57,547 nt of DNA from WHSV01 sp050694055 (GTDB lineage Bacteria > Actinomycetota > CADDZG01 > WHSQ01): assembly GCA_050694055.1 (NCBI GenBank), contig JBOGWX010000105.1, forward strand, positions 1 to 57,547, given 5' to 3'. This document shows positions 16,893-25,208 of this stretch, in pieces. A program made the position numbers and the translations under genes. The first letter of the stretch is position 1. Every line of letters begins with the position of its first letter. Under the pieces are notes generated by a model. The model saw only the letters and a list, made by a program, of their open reading frames with translations. It was not told where the DNA came from and did not search any database.

Positions 16893-18086
16893 ATGGCACG
16901 ACTATCGGTTGGAGTGATCTTCGGTGGGCGTTCGGTCGAACACGACGTATCGATCGTGTCGGCCCATCAGGTCATGGCCGTCCTCTCCGAGGATCACGAC
17001 ATCGTCCCCATCTACATCACGCGCGAGGGGCACTGGTACACGAGCCCAGCCCTCAACGACCTCGAGGTCTACAGGTCGGCGAGCTGGACGGACGCCGGTG
17101 AAGAGGCGTTCATTCCTCCGTGTGCAGGCTTCGGGGGTCTTTTCCTGCCGGCCTCGGGCCGCTTCGGCAAGACGCGCACCATCCCGCTCGATGTGATCGT
17201 GCCCGCGATTCACGGCACCTACGGGGAGGACGGGACCCTGCAGGGCCTCCTCGAGCTCGCCGACATCCCCTATGCCGGCTCGAGTGTGACCGGCTCGGCC
17301 GCGGGCATGGACAAGATCACGATGAAGGCGGTCTTCAAGGCTGCCGGGCTGCCCGTCGTGCGCGACCTGGTCCTCGAAACGGAGCGCCTGGACGCCGACA
17401 ACGACGCCGTGATCGACGAGATCGAGCGCGTCATCGGATATCCGGCATTCGTGAAACCCTCCCGGCTCGGCTCGAGCGTGGGCATCGGAAAGGCGGTCGA
17501 CAGGACGGGCTTGGCCGACGCGCTCGAGGTTGCCCGCCGCTACGACAACCGGCTCCTGGTCGAGGTCGCGATGGAGGACTGCGGCGAGATCAACTGCTCC
17601 GTCCTGGGGGGGCCGGGCGTCGAGCCGCGGGTCTCGGTGTGCGAGCAACCCGTCGCTTGGGAGGATTTCCTGACCTTCTCCGATAAGTATCTGCGGGGCG
17701 GTAAGGGCGCCGGGCACGGCGGAGGCAAATCGACGGAGGGCATGGCCGGCCAGGATCGCCGCATCCCGGCCCCCATCTCCGACGAGCTGACCAAGCAGGT
17801 GCAGCACAATGCGTTGACGGCCTTCAAGGCGATCGATGCGGCCGGCGTCGCCCGCATCGATTCCTTCGTGAAGGAGGACACCGGGGAAAGCTGGGTAATG
17901 GAGATCAACACGGTTCCCGGCAGCTTTGCGTTCTACCTGTGGGAACCCGCAGGCGTGAGCTTCAGTCAGCTCATGAACGAACTGATCGAGATCGCCCTGG
18001 CTGCCCACGCGGCCAAGTCGGAGCTGATGTTCACCTTCGAATCCACCATGCTGTCCGGTTACGGAGGAGGGAAGAGCGGTGGCTGA
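16893..18086 (+). CDS. ddl: D-alanine--D-alanine ligase
   Basis: This is an ATP-grasp ligase making D-Ala-D-Ala for peptidoglycan. The N-terminal GVIFGGRSVEHDVSIVSA, the central AIHGTYGEDGTLQG, KPSRLGSSVGI and the C-terminal metal site EINTVPGSFAF are all diagnostic. Its 397 residues include the longer insert (about 265-300) seen in many actinobacterial Ddl enzymes. It ends by overlapping the sigR start by 8 bases, so the cell-wall ligase and the redox sigma factor may be cotranscribed. Confidence 0.95.
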   Translation: MARLSVGVIFGGRSVEHDVSIVSAHQVMAVLSEDHDIVPIYITREGHWYTSPALNDLEVYRSASWTDAGEEAFIPPCAGFGGLFLPASGRFGKTRTIPLDVIVPAIHGTYGEDGTLQGLLELADIPYAGSSVTGSAAGMDKITMKAVFKAAGLPVVRDLVLETERLDADNDAVIDEIERVIGYPAFVKPSRLGSSVGIGKAVDRTGLADALEVARRYDNRLLVEVAMEDCGEINCSVLGGPGVEPRVSVCEQPVAWEDFLTFSDKYLRGGKGAGHGGGKSTEGMAGQDRRIPAPISDELTKQVQHNALTAFKAIDAAGVARIDSFVKEDTGESWVMEINTVPGSFAFYLWEPAGVSFSQLMNELIEIALAAHAAKSELMFTFESTMLSGYGGGKSGG

Positions 18087-18687
18087 CGCGTCGCCCGTCG
18101 AGCTCACCGAGGACGAGAGAAGACGCTTCCAGGCGGACGCCTTGCCACTGCTGGACTCGCTTTACGGCGCCGCGCTGAGGATGACCCGGAACCCCCAGGA
18201 CGCCGAGGACCTGGTGCAGGAAACCATGCTGCGCGCCTACCGGGCGTTCGACCGCTTCGAGGCGGGCACCAACCTGAAAGCGTGGTTGTTCCGGATCCTC
18301 ACCAACGCCTACATCAATACCTACAGAAAGCGCCAGCGGGAGCCACAGAAGGTGAGCGCCGACGAGGTCGAGGAGTTCGATCTGTACAGGGAGCTCAAGA
18401 ACCACGACACCCAGTTCGAGGCCACTCCCGAGTCCATCGTGCTGAACTCGCTGGTGGATTCGGACATCATCGACGCGATCGACGATCTGCCCGAGCAATT
18501 CAGGCTCGCCGTCGTGCTGAGCGATATCGAGGGCTTCAGCTACGCCGAGATGGCCGAGATCATGGACGTGCCCATGGGAACCGTCATGTCGCGCCTGCAC
18601 AGGGGAAGAAAAGCGCTGCAGAAGCGGTTGTGGGATGTAGCCCGGGACCGAGGAATCGTCAAGGGCGCCTCGAACGGGTCGAGCTAG
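18079..18687 (+). CDS. sigR: ECF RNA polymerase sigma factor, SigR/SigH type
   Basis: This 202-residue protein has region 2 (LYGAALRMTRNPQDAEDLVQETMLRAYRAFDRF and LKAWLFRILTNAYINTYRK, cut short here) and region 4 (DDLPEQFRLAVVLSDIEGFSY... MGTVMSRLHRGRKAL). The sequence closely resembles Streptomyces SigR, which directs the thiol-oxidative stress response. GTG 18079 overlaps the ddl stop. The RsrA-type zinc anti-sigma factor follows 89 bases downstream, which fixes the assignment. Confidence 0.9.
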   Translation: MADASPVELTEDERRRFQADALPLLDSLYGAALRMTRNPQDAEDLVQETMLRAYRAFDRFEAGTNLKAWLFRILTNAYINTYRKRQREPQKVSADEVEEFDLYRELKNHDTQFEATPESIVLNSLVDSDIIDAIDDLPEQFRLAVVLSDIEGFSYAEMAEIMDVPMGTVMSRLHRGRKALQKRLWDVARDRGIVKGASNGSS

Positions 18688-18776
18688 CGCCGGGAGAGCA
18701 ACTTGGTTGTCGAAGACGGGGGACTGAGGAACATGTCGTTGGACCTGATGCCGTGGGACCTGGATGTGTGTCCAGG

Positions 18777-19013
18777 ATGAAGGAGCGCTGTCGCGAGACC
18801 CTCGAACGGGCGTACCTTTTTCTCGACGGCGAGTTGCTTTCCGTCACCGAGCGTCACGAGATAAGGCGTCACCTCGAGGACTGTGCGCCCTGCTTCGAGC
18901 GGGTGGGCCTGGAAGAGGACGTGGCGAAGGTGGTCGCTCGCCTCAGGGGATGCCAGCCGTGCCCCGAGGGCCTGAGATCCCGCATCCACTCCCTGCTGGA
19001 AGAAAGACGCTAG
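18777..19013 (+). CDS. rsrA: Zinc-binding redox anti-sigma factor, RsrA type
   Basis: This 78-residue protein has the zinc-associated anti-sigma motif H32-x3-C36-x2-C39 (RHLEDCAPC). C5 aligns with the redox-active Cys11 of RsrA, and a second Cys pair sits in GCQPCPEGLR. In RsrA, disulphide formation releases zinc and frees SigR. GTG 18768 just upstream is an alternative start. It is directly downstream of the SigR gene. Confidence 0.85.
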   Translation: MKERCRETLERAYLFLDGELLSVTERHEIRRHLEDCAPCFERVGLEEDVAKVVARLRGCQPCPEGLRSRIHSLLEERR

Positions 19014-19092
19014 TGGCCCCCAGTTTTTTCCAATAACTACCTATTCCTTCTGGTCGAGCTCACGTAGAATGTGCGAGGACGAGCCACGAGCC

Positions 19093-19100
19093 GGGGAGGA
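19093..19100 (+). promoter_or_regulatory. Ribosome binding site fixing the bldC start
   Basis: GGGGAGGA ends 5 bases before GTG 19106 and is the strongest Shine-Dalgarno in the area. It decides the start of the BldC-like gene. Confidence 0.75.
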
Positions 19101-19105
19101 ACTAG

Positions 19106-19312
19106 GTGGACGAATCCACGCACGATCACTTTGCGTCGGACGATACCTATATCAGCACGGGAGAAGCGGCAAAGATTCTCAGGGTGTCGCCCAAGACGGT
19201 TGCTCGTTGGGCCAAGGATGGGAAGCTTCCCCACATACTGACCCTCGGCGGCCATCGTCGTTTCCCGCGCCGCGCCGTGGACGAGGTGGCCCGAAGGACC
19301 ACGATCTTCTAG
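19106..19312 (+). CDS. bldC: BldC-type MerR-like DNA-binding regulator
   Basis: This small 68-residue DNA-binding protein contains YISTGEAAKILRVSPKTVAR, then WAKDGKLPHILTLGGHRRF. It closely matches Streptomyces BldC, a winged MerR-like protein that binds direct repeats cooperatively and controls entry into development. It lacks a dimerisation or effector domain, as BldC does. It stands alone downstream of sigR/rsrA, with its own strong ribosome site. Confidence 0.87.
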   Translation: MDESTHDHFASDDTYISTGEAAKILRVSPKTVARWAKDGKLPHILTLGGHRRFPRRAVDEVARRTTIF

Positions 19313-19337
19313 ACGCACCGCGCCGCCCGATTCAACT

Positions 19338-19366
19338 TTGAACTTATAGGGGCGGCTGTATAGGAT
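19338..19366 (+). promoter_or_regulatory. Sigma-70 type promoter for the winged-helix gene
   Basis: A -35 box TTGAAC (19338-19343) and a -10 box TAGGAT (19361-19366) are separated by 17 bases. The start codon of the next gene lies about 70 bases beyond the expected transcription start, which leaves room for the hairpin noted separately. Confidence 0.65.
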
Positions 19367-19396
19367 TCCCTCAGGATTTCATCTCATCTTGTCTGC

Positions 19397-19422
19397 GCGA
19401 TCGTCGAGACGATCGCTCGTTT
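19397..19422 (+). terminator. Leader hairpin with T-run (possible attenuator)
   Basis: Perfect 9-bp arms gcgatcgtc / gacgatcgc (19397-19405, 19408-19416) enclose a 2-base loop and are followed by tcgtttt. It lies between the promoter and the start codon at 19444, so it could attenuate the gene or reduce readthrough from upstream. Confidence 0.45.
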
Positions 19423-19443
19423 TCTGCGGGGTATTCACGCACC

Positions 19444-20067
19444 ATGGCCCGGACCAACCTTCACGAACTTGCGAGTCGCCTGCTCGGCGGACTTGCTGAT
19501 GCTTCGACCAATGGTTCCTTTGAGGGCAAACTGCGCGATGTTGCTGCGGAAGCCGGCCTCAATTCGGTGCGCACCGCGGAGGCCGTCAAACTACTCGAGG
19601 AGCTGGGCCGCGTAGAGGTGGTTCAACGGGGTCGCCGAGGAAGAGACACGGTGATAACCATCTTCTCGACCGAACCCGTGAAGCTAGAGGATGCCGAGGC
19701 CAGCCTGCCAAGTCGCCAAAGCAAGCGAGGCTCCTTTACCTACGACGAGATTGGCCGGGCCATGGTCGAGCGCTTGCTCGAGCTGGCGCGCGACGACGGG
19801 TTACGCACCGCACAGGTCGAGGCGTTCGCCACGGAGGCGCGCGCGCTGCGCGACAGGATCGCCGAGCTCGAAGAAGAGATCGATTCCACCAAGTCGCGCG
19901 AGGAGGACCTCCGCATCCGGCTGCGAGCAGCAGAGGAATCGTTGACTCGCAGCGAGGAGAACCTCAGGCGGGCCGTCGGGGGCCCGGCGCCCTCTCAGCA
20001 CACCGTGACGGTGTCGGACGACGATTCCAAGGCGGTTCTCGAGATTCTGAGATCACGCCGGCAGTGA
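19444..20067 (+). CDS. Winged-helix / coiled-coil protein, unknown function
   Basis: I do not recognise a named family for this 207-residue protein. The N-terminal 75 residues look like a winged helix (LHELASRLLGGLADA, RTAEAVKLLEELGRVEVVQRG, RGRDTVITI). Residues about 120-185 form a long acidic/basic coiled coil (ALRDRIAELEEEIDSTKS). The last 25 residues form a separate short segment. This suggests a DNA- or nucleoid-associated regulator that oligomerises. It has its own promoter and a leader hairpin. Confidence 0.7.
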   Translation: MARTNLHELASRLLGGLADASTNGSFEGKLRDVAAEAGLNSVRTAEAVKLLEELGRVEVVQRGRRGRDTVITIFSTEPVKLEDAEASLPSRQSKRGSFTYDEIGRAMVERLLELARDDGLRTAQVEAFATEARALRDRIAELEEEIDSTKSREEDLRIRLRAAEESLTRSEENLRRAVGGPAPSQHTVTVSDDDSKAVLEILRSRRQ

Positions 20068-20094
20068 TCGCGCAAGTGTGAGCGCACAGACAGC

Positions 20095-20874
20095 GTGACG
20101 GAGGAGGTCGTCCTCTTCCGGACCAATGGTCCGGTCGCAACGCTCACGATCAACCGGCCGGATCGTCGTAACGCGATCAATCCCGAGGTCACCCGCGCCC
20201 TCTCCGAAGGCCTCAGTCGGGCCGAGGAAGATGACTCCGTCTCGGTCGTCGTGCTGACCGGCGCCGGCGAGAAGGCTTTTTGTGCCGGAGCCGACCTGGG
20301 GACGATGAGCGCCGACGGAGCTGTGGCGCAGCACTTCGTGAGGGCTGAGCTGGGAGGACTCCTCCTCCAGATGCGCCGGGCCCGCCCGCTGATAATCGCC
20401 CGCGTCAATGGGCACGCACTTGCCGGCGGCTTCGGGTTGATGCTCGCCTGTGATCTCGTGGTTGCGAGCGCGGAGGCAGAGATGGGGACGCCCGAGATCA
20501 ACCTCGGACTGTGGCCCTTCATGATCACTGCAGTCGTGCAGCGCGACCTTCCGAGGAAGCTCGCGCTCGAGCTGATGTTGACGGGCAGGCGCATGACCGC
20601 CGAGGAGGCCGCGCGCTGGGGCTTCGTGAACCGGGTGGTCGGTCGCAAGGAGCTCGATGGAGCCGTCGACGAGCTAACCGAAAACCTGGCCGGCAAGAGC
20701 CCGTTGATCGCAGCGCTGGGTAAGCGCGCGTTCTACCGGGCCGAGGACATGCGCTTCGACGAGTCGCTGGAATACCTCTCCGGCATGCTCACCGTATGCC
20801 TGCAGAGTGAGGACACGCTCGAGGGCGTGACTGCCTGGCTACAGAAGCGCGCGCCCGAGTGGAAGAACCGCTGA
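20095..20874 (+). CDS. Enoyl-CoA hydratase/isomerase family protein
   Basis: This 259-residue crotonase-fold enzyme has the oxyanion-hole segments KAFCAGADLGTM and GHALAGGFGLML. Of the two catalytic Glu residues of enoyl-CoA hydratase, the second is present (TPEINLG). The first is replaced by Gly (GGFGLML instead of GG-x-ELA). It may therefore be an isomerase or another crotonase rather than a true hydratase. The start is GTG 20095. It lies upstream of acyl-CoA carboxylase beta, which is consistent with acyl-CoA metabolism. Confidence 0.85.
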   Translation: MTEEVVLFRTNGPVATLTINRPDRRNAINPEVTRALSEGLSRAEEDDSVSVVVLTGAGEKAFCAGADLGTMSADGAVAQHFVRAELGGLLLQMRRARPLIIARVNGHALAGGFGLMLACDLVVASAEAEMGTPEINLGLWPFMITAVVQRDLPRKLALELMLTGRRMTAEEAARWGFVNRVVGRKELDGAVDELTENLAGKSPLIAALGKRAFYRAEDMRFDESLEYLSGMLTVCLQSEDTLEGVTAWLQKRAPEWKNR

Positions 20875-21001
20875 CCAACGCCTCTCGAGCGCGCGCCTGA
20901 ACGAGAGGCGCGCCCCTCGCTCGGTGGATTACCTTGTCAGCAGCGAGGCCCGGGCAGACTTCGGCCGTAGCGCCGGCGAAGGGCCCCCACGGGAGGCAGA
21001 C

Positions 21002-22612
21002 GTGCAGGAGACAACCGGGACCGAACGCCAGGCGGTCAGCTACAGCTACGAGGGCCCCGACCTGCGGAGTCAGGTCGAGGCCCTCAACGTCAAGCGTGCC
21101 GCGCACCTGGAGATGGGCGGTGCCGAGCGGGTCGAGCGACAGCACTCGCACAACAAGCTGACCGTCAGGGAGCGCGTCGACCTTCTCTTCGACGAGGACA
21201 CCTTCTCGGAGGTGGGCATCCTCGCCCACCATCAATCTCAGTCGCCTGCCATGCAGGGAAAGATCACGCCCGCCGATGGTGTGGTCACGGGAGTGGGACG
21301 GGTGGACGGGCGCAGGGTGGCGGTGATCGCGTACGACTTCACCGTCATGGCGGGATCGATGGGTCAGGTGACCGAGATCAAAGCGAGCCGGATGCGGGAG
21401 ATCGCCCTGCGGGAACGGATACCCCTCGTCTGGCTCATCGACTCCGCAGGCGCTCGCATCCAGGAGGCCACGGGCTCGATGTTCGCGGCCACCGGTGACC
21501 TCTTCAAAGAAGAGGTCATCATGAGCGGCGTCATTCCCCAGGTGGCGGCCATGATGGGTCCGGGGGCCGCGGGTACCGCCTACATTCCGGGGCTGGCGGA
21601 TTTCGTGCCGATGGTGAAGGGCAACTCGAACATGGCGCTCGCGGGCCCTCACCTCGTCAAGGCCGCGGTCGGTGAAGACGTCACCGCGGAGGACATGGGT
21701 GGGAGCAAGATCCATTGCAGGGTCTCGGGTGTCGCCGACCTCGAGGTCGCGGACGACCGGGCTTGCCTGGAGTCGATCAAGTCCTATCTGAGCTACTTCC
21801 CGTCTTCGAATCTCGAGCAGCCACCCATCGTCGACACCACGGATGCGACCGACCGCCGGGTCGAGGAGCTCTACGACATCGTGCCGGCGAATCCACGCCG
21901 GGCGTACGACGTGCACGAGGTCATCGCCGCGCTCAGCGACGACGACGGATTCTTTCCGATGAAGCCCGATTGGGCGCGCAACATCGTCACCGGATTCGCC
22001 CGCTTCGGAGGTAGACCGGTGGGCATCGTCGCCAATCAACCGAAGTTCCTGGGCGGCGCCATCGACGTCAACGCCGCGGACAAGGCGGCTCGCTTCGTGT
22101 GGCTGTGCGATGCGTTCCATCTTCCGCTGGTTTTCTTGATGGATTGTCCCGGCTTTCTCGTCGGCAGCGCGGTCGAGAAACAGGGGATCATCCGCCACGG
22201 CTCCAAGATGCTCTTCGCGGTCGCCGAGGCGACGGTGCCGAAGATCACGGTCGTGACCCGCAAGGCTTACGGGGCCGGCTACTACGTCATGAACGGACGA
22301 GCCTACGAGCCCGACGTCATCGTGGGGTGGCCCACGGCCGAGATCTCGGTGATGGGACCCGAGGGGGCCGTCAACATCATCTTCCGCAAGCAAATCGAGG
22401 CGATGCCCGAAGAGCAGCGCAACGAGGCGCGCAACGACATGGTGAAGCTGATACGAGACCAGATCTCGCCCTACGTCGCCGCAGGCTGGGCCTTCATCGA
22501 CGACCTGATAGATCCGGCCGACACGCGCTCGGTCATCGTGCGCGGGCTCGAGCAGGCGGCCACCAAACAGGTCGAGCGACCCTGGCGCAAGCACGGAGTG
22601 CTCCCGGTCTAG
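21002..22612 (+). CDS. Acyl-CoA carboxylase beta subunit (carboxyltransferase)
   Basis: This 536-residue carboxyltransferase of the propionyl/acetyl-CoA carboxylase beta family transfers CO2 from biotin to an acyl-CoA. It has the crotonase-like N and C halves with LIDSAGARIQEATGS, MGPGAAGTAY, FLMDCPGFLVG and RKAYGAGYYVM. GTG 21002 is chosen because GGGAGG lies 5 bases upstream. The frame is open from 20924. The biotin carboxylase alpha subunit is not in the window. The next gene overlaps its stop by one base. Confidence 0.93.
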   Translation: MQETTGTERQAVSYSYEGPDLRSQVEALNVKRAAHLEMGGAERVERQHSHNKLTVRERVDLLFDEDTFSEVGILAHHQSQSPAMQGKITPADGVVTGVGRVDGRRVAVIAYDFTVMAGSMGQVTEIKASRMREIALRERIPLVWLIDSAGARIQEATGSMFAATGDLFKEEVIMSGVIPQVAAMMGPGAAGTAYIPGLADFVPMVKGNSNMALAGPHLVKAAVGEDVTAEDMGGSKIHCRVSGVADLEVADDRACLESIKSYLSYFPSSNLEQPPIVDTTDATDRRVEELYDIVPANPRRAYDVHEVIAALSDDDGFFPMKPDWARNIVTGFARFGGRPVGIVANQPKFLGGAIDVNAADKAARFVWLCDAFHLPLVFLMDCPGFLVGSAVEKQGIIRHGSKMLFAVAEATVPKITVVTRKAYGAGYYVMNGRAYEPDVIVGWPTAEISVMGPEGAVNIIFRKQIEAMPEEQRNEARNDMVKLIRDQISPYVAAGWAFIDDLIDPADTRSVIVRGLEQAATKQVERPWRKHGVLPV

Positions 22613-23598
22613 TGCCCGTCAACGACGCGACCGTTTTCGTCAGGCGCCTGCTGATCCTTGGCGGTGTCGTGGCCGGGGTGTTCGTGTACGGAATCGCCGG
22701 CTACATGTTGTTCGGCTTCGGGCTGGTGGACGCCGCCTATATGACGACGCTGGCGGTCACCACTGCCGGATTCAATCCGGTGCGCTCGCTCGACGGAACC
22801 GAACAGGTGTTCACGATGACGATCGCGGTGTTCGGCGTGAGCATGTTCATTGCGATACTGACCGTGCTGGGGGGAGCTATTGCCGAAGGACAATTGGCCA
22901 TCACATCGCGAAGGAGACGCATGCAGCGAAGGATCGACAGCCTGCGAGACCACTTCATCGTATGTGCCTACGGCCGCGTGGGCCGGACGACGGCCAGGGA
23001 GTTCGAAGCCGACGGAGCCTTCTTCGTCGTCATAGACAGCCTCGAGGAGCTAGAGGACCAAATGGTGAGGGACGGAGTCGATTTCATCGTCGGCGATCCT
23101 TCGTCGGAGGTCGTGTTGCGAGCTGCGGGGATCGAACGCGCCAGAGGGCTCGTGTGCGCTATGGACTCCGACGCGGTCAACGTATTCATCACGCTGATGG
23201 CGCGCTCGCTGAACGAGACGATCTTCATCGTGGCCCGAGCCTCCGAAGCGACCGCCGCGGACCGCCTCTACAAGGCGGGAGCGGACCGCGTCGTCTCTCC
23301 GTACGTGACCAGCGGAAGGCACATGGCGCTGCTCGCGCAGCGCCCCCGGGTGGTGGACTACCTCGAGCTCGCGTCGCGTGATGCTCCCGGTTTGCGGCTC
23401 GACGAGATCCAGGTCGAGCCGGGGTCGACGCTGGTGCAACGATCGCTTCACGAGCTCTCACCCGACATAGTGCCGCTCGCCGTACGTCGCGCCGACGGCG
23501 AGATCGTCCCGAACCCCGATCCCACCCTGCGCGTCGAGGCCGGTGACCTCCTGATCGTGCTCGGCGACGAAAAGTCTCTTCGAGCGGTCGAGGAGTGA
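22612..23598 (+). CDS. TrkA-domain potassium channel family protein
   Basis: This 328-residue protein has two transmembrane segments (about residues 9-30 and 66-86) around a pore loop, an NAD-binding TrkA-N (RCK) domain starting HFIVCAYGRVGRTTA, and a TrkA-C domain at the end. The selectivity filter reads TTAGFNPV where canonical channels have T-x-G-Y/F-G, so ion selectivity may differ. GTG 22612 overlaps the carboxylase stop by one base and the 3' end overlaps the hydrolase start by 4 bases, giving a tightly coupled run. Confidence 0.87.
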   Translation: MPVNDATVFVRRLLILGGVVAGVFVYGIAGYMLFGFGLVDAAYMTTLAVTTAGFNPVRSLDGTEQVFTMTIAVFGVSMFIAILTVLGGAIAEGQLAITSRRRRMQRRIDSLRDHFIVCAYGRVGRTTAREFEADGAFFVVIDSLEELEDQMVRDGVDFIVGDPSSEVVLRAAGIERARGLVCAMDSDAVNVFITLMARSLNETIFIVARASEATAADRLYKAGADRVVSPYVTSGRHMALLAQRPRVVDYLELASRDAPGLRLDEIQVEPGSTLVQRSLHELSPDIVPLAVRRADGEIVPNPDPTLRVEAGDLLIVLGDEKSLRAVEE

Positions 23599-24470
23599 CG
23601 ACCTCCGGCTTCGTCGTCGCCCATGGGATCCGCATCTACTACGTCGAGGAGGGCGAGGGGCCTCTGGTGCTGTTGTGCCACGGCTTCCCCGAGCTCGCTT
23701 ATTCGTGGCGCAACCAGATGGCGCCGCTCGCCGATGCGGGCTTTCGGACCGTGGCGATCGACCTTCCCGGGTACGGGCGCAGCGACAAACCCGAGGTCTG
23801 CTACGACGTCCTGTGGTTGTGCGCCTGTCTCGCCGCGGTCGTCGAGGCCCTGGGGTCGCAGAGCGCCGTCGTTGCGGGGCACGACTGGGGTGGTCTGCTC
23901 GCATGGCCGCTGGCACGCCTCCATCCTGAGAGAGTCGCGGGCGTCATCGGAATCAACACCCCGGACCTCCCTCGGCCCCCGGTTCCTCCAACCGAGTACC
24001 TGAGAGCCCGTGGCAGCAGCAAGCACAACTACATTCTGGAGTTCCAGAAGCGCGTGGAGCCGGAGGCCTTCTTCGAGAGCGATACCCGCACGGCGCTCGA
24101 GTTGTTCTTCAAGGGCCCGGTGACCATGCACACGGAGGTCTTCACCGACGAGGTCATGCAGGTGTACGTCGATGCCTTCTCACCCAAAGGGGCGATGACG
24201 CCACCTCTCGAGTACTACCGCAACATCGATCGCAACTGGGAACTGATGGCCGACCACGACGGCGCGCCGGTAGAGGTTCCCTGCCTGATGATCTCGGCGG
24301 CGAACGACTTAGTTCTGCACCCCGGCCTCGCCGACGGCATGGAGGAGCGCGTGCCTCGGCTACAGAAGGTCGTCATCGAGGACTGCGGGCACTGGACACA
24401 ACAGGAGAAGCCTCGGGAAACGACCGCCCACATGCTGGCTTACCTGAAGTCCCTTGAACCCTGGTTCTGA
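23595..24470 (+). CDS. Epoxide hydrolase-like alpha/beta hydrolase
   Basis: This 291-residue alpha/beta hydrolase has HGFPELAYSWR (oxyanion) and GHDWGG with an Asp nucleophile, typical of epoxide hydrolases and haloalkane dehalogenases. The catalytic His is in EDCGHWTQQEKP. The cap domain has aromatic positions consistent with an epoxide hydrolase. The GTG start overlaps the channel stop. It converges with upp, with a single base between the two stop codons and no visible terminator. Confidence 0.87.
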   Translation: MTTSGFVVAHGIRIYYVEEGEGPLVLLCHGFPELAYSWRNQMAPLADAGFRTVAIDLPGYGRSDKPEVCYDVLWLCACLAAVVEALGSQSAVVAGHDWGGLLAWPLARLHPERVAGVIGINTPDLPRPPVPPTEYLRARGSSKHNYILEFQKRVEPEAFFESDTRTALELFFKGPVTMHTEVFTDEVMQVYVDAFSPKGAMTPPLEYYRNIDRNWELMADHDGAPVEVPCLMISAANDLVLHPGLADGMEERVPRLQKVVIEDCGHWTQQEKPRETTAHMLAYLKSLEPWF

Positions 24471-24471
24471 G

Positions 24472-25095
24472 TCAGGGCTGCGTTCCGAACAGCCTGTCTC
24501 CGAAGTCGCCCAGGCCCGGAAGGATGTAGGCGCTCGAGTTCAGCTCTCGGTCGAGGCTGCCGGTGATGATGTCGACGTCCGGGTGATCGTCCTGCAGCAC
24601 CTTCACCCCCTCGGGGGCCGACACGACCGAGACCATGCGCACGCCGGCGGCCCCCGCCTTCTTGACCGATTCGAGGGCCGCACTCGCGGATCCTCCGGTA
24701 GCCAGCATCGGGTCCAGCACGAACGTCGTTGCATCCTCGAGGGACGGCAGCTTGGCATAGTACTCGGACGGCTGAAAGGTTGCTTCGTCGCGCTCCAATC
24801 CGAGGTATCCGACTCGCACCTCGGGGAACAGCTCGACGACAGCATCGAGCATCCCCAAGCCGGCCCGAAGGATCGGGACGGCCACGATCGGTTGGGCCAG
24901 CGTCTTGCCGCTCGCCTCCTCGAGGGGAGTCGATACGGTGCGCGTCTTGGTCGGTAGATCCTTGGTCGCCTCGATCATCAGCACCGTCGTGAGGCGTTTC
25001 GTGATGGTGCGAAACAGCGCCGGCGGTGTCGTCCGATCGCGAAGCGCCAACAAAAGGTGGCTGGCGAGCGGGTGATCGACCACATTCACACTCAT
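24472..25095 (-). CDS. upp: Uracil phosphoribosyltransferase
   Basis: This 207-residue enzyme makes UMP from uracil and PRPP in pyrimidine salvage. The PRPP loop VLDPMLATGGSASAAL, the VPILRAGLGMLDA segment and the uracil-binding region AYILPGLGDFGDRLFG are all intact. The length is normal. It is a single gene reading toward the epoxide hydrolase-like gene. Confidence 0.96.
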   Translation of the reverse strand: MSVNVVDHPLASHLLLALRDRTTPPALFRTITKRLTTVLMIEATKDLPTKTRTVSTPLEEASGKTLAQPIVAVPILRAGLGMLDAVVELFPEVRVGYLGLERDEATFQPSEYYAKLPSLEDATTFVLDPMLATGGSASAALESVKKAGAAGVRMVSVVSAPEGVKVLQDDHPDVDIITGSLDRELNSSAYILPGLGDFGDRLFGTQP

Positions 25096-25208
25096 ACCGG
25101 CGGCAGCATAAACGCAGCGGCTCTCGCGTGCGCCCGTACTTCCGGCCGGCCCTCCGTTGTGTAGCCTTGCTCGCCATGGATGCAGGCGAGCGGAAGCGAG
25201 CGTAGTGG

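Noticed and set aside
20118..20134. Perfect 7-bp hairpin ccggacc-aat-ggtccgg just inside the crotonase gene
   Set aside because: It encodes ordinary residues of the conserved N-terminus. A short GC palindrome can arise by chance here.
20789..22594. 601-residue minus-strand open frame opposite acyl-CoA carboxylase beta
   Set aside because: His/Arg/Asp-rich shadow sequence without motifs. The plus strand is a confident carboxyltransferase.
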